Shown in pieces: positions 34,920-43,227 of a DNA stretch of 48,031 nucleotides. A program made the translations under genes and the position numbers. Below the pieces are notes generated by a model. The model was given only the letters and a program-made list of their open reading frames with translations, was not told the DNA's origin and ran no database searches. Origin of the DNA: an uncultured Propionibacteriaceae bacterium (GTDB lineage Bacteria; Actinomycetota; Actinomycetes; Propionibacteriales; Propionibacteriaceae). Numbering within the stretch: position 1 is the stretch's first letter; each line of letters opens with the position of its first letter. The DNA lies in assembly GCA_937988865.1 (NCBI GenBank), contig CALKHV010000196.1, forward strand, positions 1-48,031, read 5' to 3'.

Positions 34920-36110
34920 TCAGGACAGGAGTGCGATCGGGTCGGAGAGGAAGTCCTGCATCGTCTGGAGTGCCCGTGCGGCGTCCGCGCCGTCTGCAGC
35001 GCGGTGGTCGATGGTCAGGCCGACCTCGCAGGCCATGCGTCCGATGACCGTACCGTCCTCGTCGAAGAATGGCTTCAGTCCCACGGTTCCCACGCTGAGA
35101 GCCGTGGCCTGGGGCGGAGTGAGGATCGAGTTGAAGCGATCCACGCCCATCCCACCGAGATTCGACAGCGTCCCCGTGCCGCCCGCGAACAGGCTCGGGT
35201 CGACCTTTCCGCCCTTGACCGCCTCGGCCAGGCTCCGCACCTGGCCGTCGAGGACGGCGACAGCCGTCCGATCGGGGTGCAGGATGACGGGTGCGAGCAA
35301 GCCCGTCGGGGTGTCGATGGCGAGGGACACGCCCACGTCCCCGTTGGCCTTGACGCCCTCGTCGGCCCAGTAGCCGTTGAGGTTGGGGTACTCGCGCAGG
35401 ACCAGGGCGTAGCCGCGCAGCAGCAGCGTCGTCCAGCTCACGCTCGTGCGCGAGGCCTTCCGCATCGCCGCCAGGACCGTGAGATCGAGTACGCGGTAAC
35501 AGGTGAACTGCGGGATCACCGCGCTGGGAACCATCGCCCTGGCGGTGGCCACACGCATGCGACGCGCCTTCTTGTCGCCGAGCAACTCTCCGGCAGCCGC
35601 CTGCACCGACGGTGCCGCCGGAACGACAGTCGGTACGGTGACGTACGCCGCCAACGGCGCGGGTCGTGCTGCCCTCGCGGCGATCGCCTCCCGGACGTCC
35701 CTGGCCCGCACGGTGCGATGCGGTCCGGTCGCGGCCAACGTGGCCAGGTCAAGCCCTGCCTCGGACGCCAGCCGACGGGCGAGCGGGACCGCTCGTACCC
35801 GCTCGCCCGACGCGTCGGGGGACGCCTGCTGAACCGGGGACGCGAAGAGGTCGCCGAGCAGGTCATCGGTCTCGGAGTCGAGCCACCCCATCGGCTCGCC
35901 CACGGCGACGACGGTATCGGGACCGGCCACGATCTCGGTCAGCGTCCCGTCTGCGGTTGCTTCGACATCCATGTCGACCTTGTCGGTGGTGACGACGGCG
36001 ATCACGTCACCCGATGTGATGGTGTCACCCGGGTCGACGTGCCACTCGACGACGGTCCCCTCCTCCATCGTCATCGACATCTTGGGCATCAGGATGGGCA
36101 GGCGGGGCAT
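34920..36110 (-). CDS. 2-oxoacid/acetoin dehydrogenase E2, dihydrolipoamide acyltransferase
   Basis: Core enzyme of a dehydrogenase complex, 396 residues. The lipoyl domain (1-80) has the lipoylated lysine K44 in TTDKVDMDVEA. A peripheral-subunit-binding domain (about 105-140) reads VPLARRLASEAGLDLATLAATGP. The catalytic domain ends with H369 and D373 in TIDHRAADG (usually DHRVVDG). Only one lipoyl domain is present. The ATG lies one base after the E1beta stop. The complex could act on pyruvate, a branched-chain acid or acetoin. No E3 (lipoamide dehydrogenase) is nearby. Confidence 0.92.
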   Translation of the reverse strand: MPRLPILMPKMSMTMEEGTVVEWHVDPGDTITSGDVIAVVTTDKVDMDVEATADGTLTEIVAGPDTVVAVGEPMGWLDSETDDLLGDLFASPVQQASPDASGERVRAVPLARRLASEAGLDLATLAATGPHRTVRARDVREAIAARAARPAPLAAYVTVPTVVPAAPSVQAAAGELLGDKKARRMRVATARAMVPSAVIPQFTCYRVLDLTVLAAMRKASRTSVSWTTLLLRGYALVLREYPNLNGYWADEGVKANGDVGVSLAIDTPTGLLAPVILHPDRTAVAVLDGQVRSLAEAVKGGKVDPSLFAGGTGTLSNLGGMGVDRFNSILTPPQATALSVGTVGLKPFFDEDGTVIGRMACEVGLTIDHRAADGADAARALQTMQDFLSDPIALLS

Positions 36111-36111
36111 C

Positions 36112-37104
36112 TCACCACTCCCTGACGAGCGCGGTCGCCTCGCGGACGATGTCTTCCACCTGGGGGACGCTGGCCCGCTCAAGGCGAGGGTTGTAGGGAA
36201 TCGGGGTGTCGAGGCCGCAGAGGCGGCGCACCGGCGCCTGCAGGTAACCGAAGGCATCGCCCTCGGTGATGGTCGCCGACACCTCGGCCATGTAGCCGCC
36301 GAACTTGGCGGCCTCCTGCACGAGGAGTGCGCGTCCGGTCTTCTTGACGGAGTCGAGGATCAACCTGGTGTCGAGCGGACGGATCGTGCGAGGGTCGATG
36401 ACCTCGGCATTGATTCCCTCGGCCGCGAGCTGCTCGGCCGCCTCGATCGCCCGGCGCACCTCGATCGAGGTCGCGACGATGGTCAGGTCAGTTCCCTCGA
36501 CCTCGATCCGCCCCTCACCCAACCGTGCCTTCGGGATCTTGACGGGCACCTGGAAACTCTGCTTGTACAGGAGTTTGTGCTCGATGATGATGACGGGGTT
36601 GGGGTCCTCGAGCGCAGCGAAGAGCAGGGCGGCCGCGTCCGTCGCGTTCGACGGCATGACGACCTTGAGACCGGGGATGTGCGCGAACCAGGCCTCGAGG
36701 GACTGGCTGTGCTGCGCAGCTGCACCTGTGCCAGAGCCGGCCGGCGTCCGGATGACGAGGGGGACGTTCGCCTGGCCCCCGACCATGAAGTGCAGCTTGG
36801 CGGCCTGGTTGACGATCTGGTCCATCGCCTGCGCCGTGAAGTCCGAGAACTGGATCTCGACGATCGGACGCATACCCGTGATCGCAGCACCCACTCCCAT
36901 GCCCACGATCCCGAGCTCGGAGATGGTCGAATCACGGACACGCTCGGGGCCGAACCGGTTGATCAGGTCGTTCTCCACGCCGAACGCACCGCCGTAGATG
37001 CCGACGTCCTCGCCCATGAGGAACACCCGGTCGTCGTTCGTCATCGCCGTGGCCATCGCTTCACGAATGGCCTCGGAGTACGTCATCGTGCGCATGTCTG
37101 TCAT
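36112..37104 (-). CDS. Dehydrogenase E1 component, beta subunit
   Basis: Transketolase-like beta subunit, 330 residues. Family blocks are MTYSEAIREAMATAM, VFLMGEDVGIYGGAFG, RVRDSTISELGIVGMGVGAA near 55-75 and the QFSDFTAQAMDQIVNQAAKL segment. The conserved Glu of the thiamine site lies in DSTISE. The later GSGTGAAAQHSQSLEAWFAHIPGL is standard. The ATG overlaps the E1alpha stop by one base (TGATG), so equal synthesis is expected. Similarity of both E1 subunits to AcoA/AcoB makes acetoin or pyruvate the likeliest substrates. Confidence 0.93.
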   Translation of the reverse strand: MTDMRTMTYSEAIREAMATAMTNDDRVFLMGEDVGIYGGAFGVENDLINRFGPERVRDSTISELGIVGMGVGAAITGMRPIVEIQFSDFTAQAMDQIVNQAAKLHFMVGGQANVPLVIRTPAGSGTGAAAQHSQSLEAWFAHIPGLKVVMPSNATDAAALLFAALEDPNPVIIIEHKLLYKQSFQVPVKIPKARLGEGRIEVEGTDLTIVATSIEVRRAIEAAEQLAAEGINAEVIDPRTIRPLDTRLILDSVKKTGRALLVQEAAKFGGYMAEVSATITEGDAFGYLQAPVRRLCGLDTPIPYNPRLERASVPQVEDIVREATALVREW

Positions 37105-38114
37105 CAGTTCAGGCCCTTCAGGATGTCCTGGTAGTCGACGGGCGATGGGGCGTAGACGCCAGCCAGCATCGCCTCCACCGTGGGTTCGGCGCCCTGCGTC
37201 CCGAAGACGACGGCCGCGCGGATCTCGGTGCGGACGTCCACCTGGGCCTGGTTGATGTCCGCCTGCTCGAGAACGCCCTCCTCCAGCATCTTGTGGCAGA
37301 AGCGGGCGATGGGGCAGCGCTCCTTCCACTCGGCGATCTCTTCCTTCGACCGGTAGAGGTTCTTGTCCGACTTCGAGTGGCCGCGCCAGCGATAGGTCAG
37401 CGCCTCGATGAAGGTCGGCCCCTCCCCTGCACGGGCGCGATCGACGGCTCGCTGGACAACCTCGGCCACCGCCTCGACGTCGTTCCCGTCGACGGTCTCG
37501 CCGGGCATGCCGTAGGCGGCCGCCTTCTCCGACAGGAAGTCGACCTTGAATGCCTTCTCACTCGGCATCGACATGCCGTACTTGTTGTTCTCGCAGATGA
37601 AGACCACCGGGAGATCCCACATGGACGCCAGCGTCAACGCCTCGTGCCACGCACCTTCACCCACCGATCCGTCGCCGTGGAAACACAGGCAGACCTGGTC
37701 GGTGCCGCGCATCTTGTTGGACAGTCCCGCCCCGGCCGCAATCGGAAGGCCGCCGCCGACGATGCCGTTCGCGCCCAGGTTTCCCGTCGCGACGTCCGCG
37801 ATGTGCATCGAGCCCCCGCGTCCCTTGCAGTAGCCGTTCTCGCGGGCCAGCAACTCAGCCATGGCGAGGCCGAGATCGGCTCCCTTGGCGATCGCGTGGC
37901 CGTGGCCGCGGTGGGTCGAGGTGATCTGGTCGCCCTCGCGGAGCGTGACGCAGGCCCCGGTCGGCACGGCCTCCTGGCCGATGGACAGGTGCATGGTGCC
38001 GTGCATCATGCCGCGGCCGTACAGGTCCTCCACCGCCTCTTCGAACAACCGGATCCGCCACATGGTGCGAAGCAGGTCACCTGCCTGGGCCTTGTCGAGC
38101 GTGTCTGATGCCAT
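37104..38114 (-). CDS. Dehydrogenase E1 component, alpha subunit
   Basis: Thiamine-diphosphate-binding subunit, 336 residues. The TPP motif GDGSVGEGAWHEALTLASMW continues to ICENN (about 165-198). THRGHGHAIAKG near 74-85 holds catalytic histidines, and CKGRGGSMHIAD is the usual phosphorylation-loop region. YRWRGHSKSD near 265 is the second active-site loop. It is first in the E1alpha-E1beta-E2 operon. The ATG is seven bases after TAGGCT, so the transcript is probably leaderless. Family relatives include AcoA and PdhA. Confidence 0.93.
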   Translation of the reverse strand: MASDTLDKAQAGDLLRTMWRIRLFEEAVEDLYGRGMMHGTMHLSIGQEAVPTGACVTLREGDQITSTHRGHGHAIAKGADLGLAMAELLARENGYCKGRGGSMHIADVATGNLGANGIVGGGLPIAAGAGLSNKMRGTDQVCLCFHGDGSVGEGAWHEALTLASMWDLPVVFICENNKYGMSMPSEKAFKVDFLSEKAAAYGMPGETVDGNDVEAVAEVVQRAVDRARAGEGPTFIEALTYRWRGHSKSDKNLYRSKEEIAEWKERCPIARFCHKMLEEGVLEQADINQAQVDVRTEIRAAVVFGTQGAEPTVEAMLAGVYAPSPVDYQDILKGLN

Positions 38115-38127
38115 GCTGACAAGCCTA
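38112..38127 (-). promoter_or_regulatory. Leaderless promoter: TAGGCT-N7-ATG
   Basis: Minus strand TAGGCT (38127-38122), seven bases, then the ATG at 38114, driving the E1/E2 operon. The region to 38216 is the most A/T-rich stretch here and could bind regulators. Confidence 0.55.
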
Positions 38128-38216
38128 AGGTCTCGACCAGCCCCTGTCTGCACTTTTGCTACGCACATTTGTGACATAAAACTGAGGTTGGCACAGAAGC
38201 CACAGCGCCACACCCC

Positions 38217-38231
38217 TAGACTGACCGCGTG
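38217..38231 (+). promoter_or_regulatory. Leaderless promoter: TAGACT-N6-GTG
   Basis: TAGACT at 38217-38222, GACCGC, then GTG at 38229, driving the ABC-ctaA genes. Confidence 0.6.
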
Positions 38232-38936
38232 CCTGCTCCCGCGCTCCTCGTCGACGGCGTCCTCGTGACGTTCGGCCGGAGGTCGGCCCTCGACCACGTC
38301 ACGCTCCAGGCGTCGAGATCGCGGGTCACCGCGGTCCTGGGGCCCAACGGCGCGGGCAAGACGACCCTCATCCGGTGCTGCACAGGGCTGATCACCCCGG
38401 ACGCCGGTGCGATCACGGTGCTGGGCCACGTGGCCGGCTCGCCGGCGGCCAACGAACTCATCGGCCTCATGCCCCAGTCGACGGGTGCCTGGTCGGGGAT
38501 CCGCGCCGTCGAACTCCTGGCCTACCTCGCGAGGCTGTATGCGTCCCCCCTCGACGTGGACGCACTCGTCGCACGTCTTGGCATCACCGATTACGCGCGC
38601 ACCCCGTATCGCCGGTTGTCAGGTGGTCAGCAACAGGCGGTGAACCTGGCAGGTGCCCTCATCGGACGTCCGGAGCTGGTGTTCCTCGACGAACCCACGG
38701 CGGGCATGGACCCGCACCTGCGCCGCCACACCTGGACGATCATCCGCGAACTGCGGGAGGCAGGGCTGGCCGTGGTCCTGACCACCCACGACATGCACGA
38801 GGCCGCCGACCTCGCCGACGACGTGTGGATCCTCGACCGCGGACGCATCGTCATCCACGGCACCCTCGCCGAACTGACCCGGGACGCCAGCCTGGAGGAC
38901 GTCTTCCTCTCCCACACCACCGGGGGCGCGGCATGA
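38229..38936 (+). CDS. ABC-2 type transporter, ATP-binding protein
   Basis: A 235-residue ATPase. It has Walker A GPNGAGKTT near 38, Q-loop GLMPQSTGAW near 79, signature LSGGQQQAVNLAGAL near 130, Walker B LVFLDEPTAGMD near 150 and H-loop TTHDMHEAADLAD near 185. It overlaps the permease gene by four bases (ATGA). Matching ABC genes beside ctaA occur in mycobacteria (Rv1456c-Rv1458c region). The solute is unknown; a link with haem or oxidase assembly is inferred from position only. Confidence 0.92.
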   Translation: MPAPALLVDGVLVTFGRRSALDHVTLQASRSRVTAVLGPNGAGKTTLIRCCTGLITPDAGAITVLGHVAGSPAANELIGLMPQSTGAWSGIRAVELLAYLARLYASPLDVDALVARLGITDYARTPYRRLSGGQQQAVNLAGALIGRPELVFLDEPTAGMDPHLRRHTWTIIRELREAGLAVVLTTHDMHEAADLADDVWILDRGRIVIHGTLAELTRDASLEDVFLSHTTGGAA

Positions 38937-39694
38937 GCCTCGACTTCTCCCCCGCCGCCGGGGCGGCACGCCCCTGGGCACGCATCCGTGCGCACGCCCT
39001 GACCGAGGCACGCATGGTCGCCCGCAACCACGAACAACAGATCCTCGCCCTCGTGATCCCGCTCGGCCTCCTCGTCGGGGCCCGCTGGTTCGGCGGACGT
39101 CTGGGCACCGACATCGCGTCGATGGCTCCCGGGGTCCTGGCCCTGGCCATCTGGTCGACCGCCTTCACGTCCGTCGCGATCAGCACCGGCTTCGAACGGC
39201 GGTACGGCGTCCTCGAACGCCTCGCCGCAACCCCCCTCGGACGCACGGGCCTGCTGGCCGGCAAGGCGGTCGCGACCATCCTCGTGGCCGCCGTCCAACT
39301 CACGATTCTGGCGGCAGCCGCGGTGGCGCTCGGCTGGCGTCCCCACCCCGGCCCGGCCGGATCACTCGCCCTGATGGTCGGCGTCGTGCTCGCGCTCATC
39401 GCGTTCACGTCACTCGCGCTCATCATGGCCGGCACGCTCGCCCCCGAAGTGGTCCTCGGCCTCGCGAACTTCGTCTTCCTGCTGGGTCTCGCAGGCGGTG
39501 GCCTGTTGGTGCCCCTCGCCTCGCACCCGGACGTCCTGCGTCCGGTGGTGGGCGCGCTCCCCACCGCGGCCCTGGGCGAGTTGTTGCGGGGTTGGGACGC
39601 CGGTGGCGCCCCCTGGTGGACCCTCGCAGTCCTGGCGGCCTGGGCCGTCGTGTTGGTGTTGATCGCCCGAAAGGTGTTCCGATGGACGTCCTGA
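38933..39694 (+). CDS. ABC-2 type transporter, permease
   Basis: A 253-residue membrane protein with six helices of the ABC-2 family. FERRYGVLERLAATPLGRTGLLAGK (about 83-107) is the conserved cytoplasmic coupling segment. It is partnered with the ATPase whose stop it overlaps. Its last 13 bases overlap the start of ctaA, so transporter and haem A synthase are translated together. That tight link is the main hint at function. Confidence 0.9.
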   Translation: MSLDFSPAAGAARPWARIRAHALTEARMVARNHEQQILALVIPLGLLVGARWFGGRLGTDIASMAPGVLALAIWSTAFTSVAISTGFERRYGVLERLAATPLGRTGLLAGKAVATILVAAVQLTILAAAAVALGWRPHPGPAGSLALMVGVVLALIAFTSLALIMAGTLAPEVVLGLANFVFLLGLAGGGLLVPLASHPDVLRPVVGALPTAALGELLRGWDAGGAPWWTLAVLAAWAVVLVLIARKVFRWTS

Positions 39695-40566
39695 CCCGCC
39701 TCTTCGGCACCCCCACCGCGTTCCGGCGCTGGGCGGTCGCCTCGTTGGTCGCCAACATGGTGCTCGTCGTGACGGGCGCGATCGTGCGCCTGACCGGCTC
39801 CGGGCTCGGCTGCCCGACCTGGCCGACCTGCAAGGACGACGCCTACGTCCCGGAGGCCGCCCTGGGCATCCACGGCCTGATCGAGTTCGGCAATCGACTG
39901 CTCACCTTCGTCCTCATCATCATCGCCGTGGCCACGCTCGTCGCCGCTTTCCGGTCGGGCGCCGACCGTACGTCCAAAGGTCTCGCGTTCCTCACGGCTG
40001 CGGGCATTCCGTTGCAGGGCGTCATCGGGGGCATCACGGTCCTCACCCAGCTGAACCCGTACGTCGTCGCGCTCCACCTGCTGCTGTCGATCGCCCTCAT
40101 CGTGCTGCTCACACGACTCGTCATGCGGACGCGGGGCTACGTCACCACCGCCGTGGAACCCCGGCTGGTCTGGCTCGCCCGGGCCACCTTCGCCGTGATG
40201 ATGATCGCGATCTGGGTGGGCACTGTGGTCACAGGCTCCGGCCCGCACTCCGGCGACGGTGGCGCCAGGCGCACCGGCCTCGACATCGAGACGGTTGCGA
40301 AGCTGCACTCCGCGTCCGTCTGGGCGTCCATCGCGTTGACCATCGCCTGCATCATCCTGTTCGGACGCGCAGGGCACCGCCGAGCGCGCACGTTGGCCAT
40401 GGGTGTGCTCCACGCATCGCTCCTGCAGGGAGCGATCGGCTACGCGCAGTACTTCCTGGGCCTGCCGCTCGGACTCGTCATCGCCCACATGGTGGGGTTG
40501 GCGATCGTCACGGTCTGCGTGTCAGCGCTGTGCTTCGGCGTCGCGCGCACCGAGCGACTGGCGTAG
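39682..40566 (+). CDS. ctaA: Haem A synthase CtaA
   Basis: Converts haem O to haem A for cytochrome c oxidase. The 294 residues have eight helices and the loop GLGCPTWPTC (C44, C50). Candidate haem ligands H132 (ALHLLLS), H209 (KLHSAS) and H269 (IAHMVG) are in the expected places. The first ligand site (EFGNRLL) has N71 where Bacillus-type enzymes have His; I believe GNR is common in actinobacteria. The ATG at 39682 sits inside the permease gene. CtaB, which makes haem O, is encoded convergently 11 bases beyond the stop. Confidence 0.93.
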   Translation: MDVLTRLFGTPTAFRRWAVASLVANMVLVVTGAIVRLTGSGLGCPTWPTCKDDAYVPEAALGIHGLIEFGNRLLTFVLIIIAVATLVAAFRSGADRTSKGLAFLTAAGIPLQGVIGGITVLTQLNPYVVALHLLLSIALIVLLTRLVMRTRGYVTTAVEPRLVWLARATFAVMMIAIWVGTVVTGSGPHSGDGGARRTGLDIETVAKLHSASVWASIALTIACIILFGRAGHRRARTLAMGVLHASLLQGAIGYAQYFLGLPLGLVIAHMVGLAIVTVCVSALCFGVARTERLA

Positions 40567-40576
40567 CTGGACCGGT

Positions 40577-41491
40577 TCAGAAGAGCAGCGGGTCGATCGC
40601 GGCCGCGACGAAGATGAGCGCCAGATAGGAATTGCTCCAGTGGAACAGGCGCATCGGCTTGAGCGCTGCGTCGGTGAGCCCGGCCCGTGCACGGCGCAGG
40701 AGCCCCCAGGCTTCCCAGAGGAAGGCAGCGCCGGCAATCGCCGCCACGGACGGGTACAGCCACCCGGTCCCGGCCACCGGCCACACCAGCAGTGACGTGA
40801 CGACGGTCAGCACGGAGTAGCCGAGAATGCGCAGGGCAACGCCCGGGGCGTCCATGACCACCGGGAGCATCGGCACCTCGGCAGCGGCGTAGTCCTCCCG
40901 GTAGCGGAAGGCGAGTGCCCAGGTGTGCGGGGGCGTCCAGAAGAACACGATCGCGAACAGCACGAAGGGCGCCCATGCCAGCTGGCCGGTGACGGCCGTC
41001 CATCCGATGAGGGGCGGGAAGCAGCCGGCAATGCCGCCCCACACGATGTTCTGGCTCGTCCGTCGCTTCAACCAGATCGTGTAGACGACGACGTAGAACG
41101 CGTTGGCCGCCAGTGCCAGCCAGGCCGAGAGCCAGTTGGCACCCACGCCGAGCACCACAGTGGCGAGGATGGCCAGGATCACGCCGAACGTGGTTGCAGC
41201 CGCCGGAGACACCTGATGGCGGGGCATGGGACGCCGACGCGTGCGCCGCATCGTCTCGTCGATGTCTCGATCGAGGACGCAGTTGAACGTGTTGGCCGAC
41301 CCGGCAGCGAGCATCCCGCCCAGCATCGTCCAGCCGACGAGTGCAAGGCTCGGCACTCCCCCGGCAGCCAGGAACATGGCCGGCACGGTGGTGACCAGGA
41401 GGAGTTCGATGATGCGCGGTTTGGTCAGGGCGACATAGGCGGACGCGACGTCACGCACGCTCGCGCGTGGCGCAGCCACTGATTCGCTCAC
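40577..41491 (-). CDS. ctaB: Protohaem IX farnesyltransferase (haem O synthase)
   Basis: UbiA-family prenyltransferase adding a farnesyl chain to haem B, 304 residues, about nine helices. The polyprenyl-binding motif is NTFNCVLDRDIDETMRRT with the N-x3-D-x3-D pattern near 67-84, and RRRPMPRHQ follows. The second conserved block is FFWTPPHTWALAFRYREDY near 184-202. GTG start at 41491 with GGGGAG upstream; TAGACT about 30 bases before the start is the likely -10. Mycobacterial tal and tkt, which lie between ctaB and zwf there, are absent here. Confidence 0.96.
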   Translation of the reverse strand: MSESVAAPRASVRDVASAYVALTKPRIIELLLVTTVPAMFLAAGGVPSLALVGWTMLGGMLAAGSANTFNCVLDRDIDETMRRTRRRPMPRHQVSPAAATTFGVILAILATVVLGVGANWLSAWLALAANAFYVVVYTIWLKRRTSQNIVWGGIAGCFPPLIGWTAVTGQLAWAPFVLFAIVFFWTPPHTWALAFRYREDYAAAEVPMLPVVMDAPGVALRILGYSVLTVVTSLLVWPVAGTGWLYPSVAAIAGAAFLWEAWGLLRRARAGLTDAALKPMRLFHWSNSYLALIFVAAAIDPLLF

Positions 41492-41518
41492 AACTTCTCC
41501 CCGTCCGGCAACCCGACG

Positions 41519-41524
41519 AGTCTA
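41519..41524 (-). promoter_or_regulatory. -10 box of ctaB
   Basis: Minus strand TAGACT gives a transcript start near 41512 and a leader of about 20 bases with a GGGGAG site. A -35 is not evident. Confidence 0.45.
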
Positions 41525-41684
41525 TCCCGCAGGCGGTGGAACAACGATTCCGCTGGTCAGTGGGCGCACGCGCCACCTGCAGCAGGGCTCGGGACGCGGT
41601 TATTGTTGCAAGAGTTCTCCTTGTACCGTCATCCATCACGGCGGGTGGGCAGCCCACGCCACCCCAGATCCCCAGGAGCCACCA

Positions 41685-43217
41685 GTGCCCGTGTTGACGA
41701 ACCCGCTTCGAGATCCCCAGGACCGACGCCTGCCCCGCATTGCCGGACCGTGCGTCCTCGTGATCTTCGGCGTCACCGGCGACCTCTCACGCAAGAAGCT
41801 CATGCCTGCCGTCTACGACCTCGCCAATCGTGGGCTCCTGCCCCCGGGGTTCGGTCTCGTGGGCTTCGCGCGGCGCGACTGGGCCGATCAGGACTTCGCC
41901 AAGCAGGTGCACGACTCGGTGAAGGAATACGCCCGCACCCCCTTCCGGGAGGAGGTGTGGCGTCAACTCCTCGAAGGCATCCGCTTCGTACCGGGCGAGT
42001 TCGGCGACGACGCAGCCTTCGAGACGCTGAAGAACACCATTCTCGAACTCGACCAGGCTCGCGGCACCGGCGGCAACCACGCGTACTACCTGTCGATCCC
42101 TCCCGGCTTCTTCGACGACGTCGTCGGCCAGTTGCGCAAACACGGCCTCGCGGGTGTGGAGCGCGGCGGGGCGTGGAGCCGCGTGGTCATCGAGAAGCCT
42201 TTCGGCCACGACCTCGAATCAGCACGCGAACTCAACCGGATCGTGTCGACCGCTTTCCCGTCGGAGTCCGTCTTCCGGATCGACCATTACCTGGGCAAGG
42301 AAACAGTCCAGAACATGATGGCCCTGCGGTTCGCCAACCAGATGTACGAGCCGATCTGGAACAACAACTACATCTCGCACGTGCAGATCACCATGGCCGA
42401 GGACATCGGCATCAGTGGACGTGCGGGCTATTACGACGGCATCGGCGCCGCCCGCGACGTCATCCAGAATCACCTCATCCAGCTCATGGCGCTCACCGCC
42501 ATGGAGGAGCCTACGAGTTTCGACGCGGCCCAGTTGCGCGCAGAGAAGCAGAAGGTGCTCGCCGCGGCACGACCCGCGAAGAACCTCGACCTGCACACCG
42601 CCCGCGGCCAGTACTGCGCAGGTTGGCAGGGTGGCGAACAGGTGTTGGGCTACCTCCAGGAGGACGGCGTCCGCGCTGACTCCACCACCGAGACCTACGC
42701 GGCGATCCGGATCGACATCGACAACCGGCGCTGGGCCGGCGTCCCGTTCTACCTCCGGACAGCCAAACGCATGCCGCGCCGCGTGACCGAGATCGCCCTC
42801 AGCTTCAAGCGCGCCCCGCACCTGCCGTTCACCGACACCGACACCGAAGAACTCGGCACCAACGCCCTCGTGATGCGCATCCAGCCCGATGAGGGCATCA
42901 CGACCCGCTTCGGCGCCAAGGTGCCGGGGACGCAGATGGAGATTCGTGAGGTCAGCATGGACTTCGCCTACGGCGGGGCCTTCACCGAGTCCAGCCCCGA
43001 GGCCTACGAGCGGCTGATCCTCGACGTGCTGCTCGGTGACCCGCCGCTCTTCCCCCAGCATGAAGAGGTGGAGCTCTCATGGCAGATCCTCGACCCGATC
43101 CTCGACCACTGGGCCAACTCGGGCGTCAAACCGGAAGGTTACGCGTCCGGCACCTGGGGACCACGTTCGAGCGCAGACATGCTTGCCCGTGACGGCTTCA
43201 CCTGGCGCAGGCCCTGA
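41685..43217 (+). CDS. zwf: Glucose-6-phosphate dehydrogenase
   Basis: First enzyme of the oxidative pentose phosphate pathway, 510 residues. The cofactor motif FGVTGDLSRKKL (28-39) opens the Rossmann domain. The active-site signature RIDHYLGKE (198-206) holds D200, H201 and K205. VIEKPFGHD near 168-176 is also conserved. Length and motifs are complete. The GTG start has AGGAG eight bases before it. A leader of up to 80 bases contains TATTGT (41601), a possible -10. OpcA and Pgl follow in one operon. Confidence 0.97.
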   Translation: MPVLTNPLRDPQDRRLPRIAGPCVLVIFGVTGDLSRKKLMPAVYDLANRGLLPPGFGLVGFARRDWADQDFAKQVHDSVKEYARTPFREEVWRQLLEGIRFVPGEFGDDAAFETLKNTILELDQARGTGGNHAYYLSIPPGFFDDVVGQLRKHGLAGVERGGAWSRVVIEKPFGHDLESARELNRIVSTAFPSESVFRIDHYLGKETVQNMMALRFANQMYEPIWNNNYISHVQITMAEDIGISGRAGYYDGIGAARDVIQNHLIQLMALTAMEEPTSFDAAQLRAEKQKVLAAARPAKNLDLHTARGQYCAGWQGGEQVLGYLQEDGVRADSTTETYAAIRIDIDNRRWAGVPFYLRTAKRMPRRVTEIALSFKRAPHLPFTDTDTEELGTNALVMRIQPDEGITTRFGAKVPGTQMEIREVSMDFAYGGAFTESSPEAYERLILDVLLGDPPLFPQHEEVELSWQILDPILDHWANSGVKPEGYASGTWGPRSSADMLARDGFTWRRP

Positions 43218-43227
43218 AAGGCGAACG

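Noticed and set aside
38160..38216. CRP-like operator in the A/T-rich gap before the ABC genes (TTTGTGACAT)
   Set aside because: Only one half-site matches; the other arm is absent, so I cannot support it.
41585..41640. Second LacI-type operator before zwf (TTGCAAG)
   Set aside because: Only a half-site is present, with no symmetric partner.
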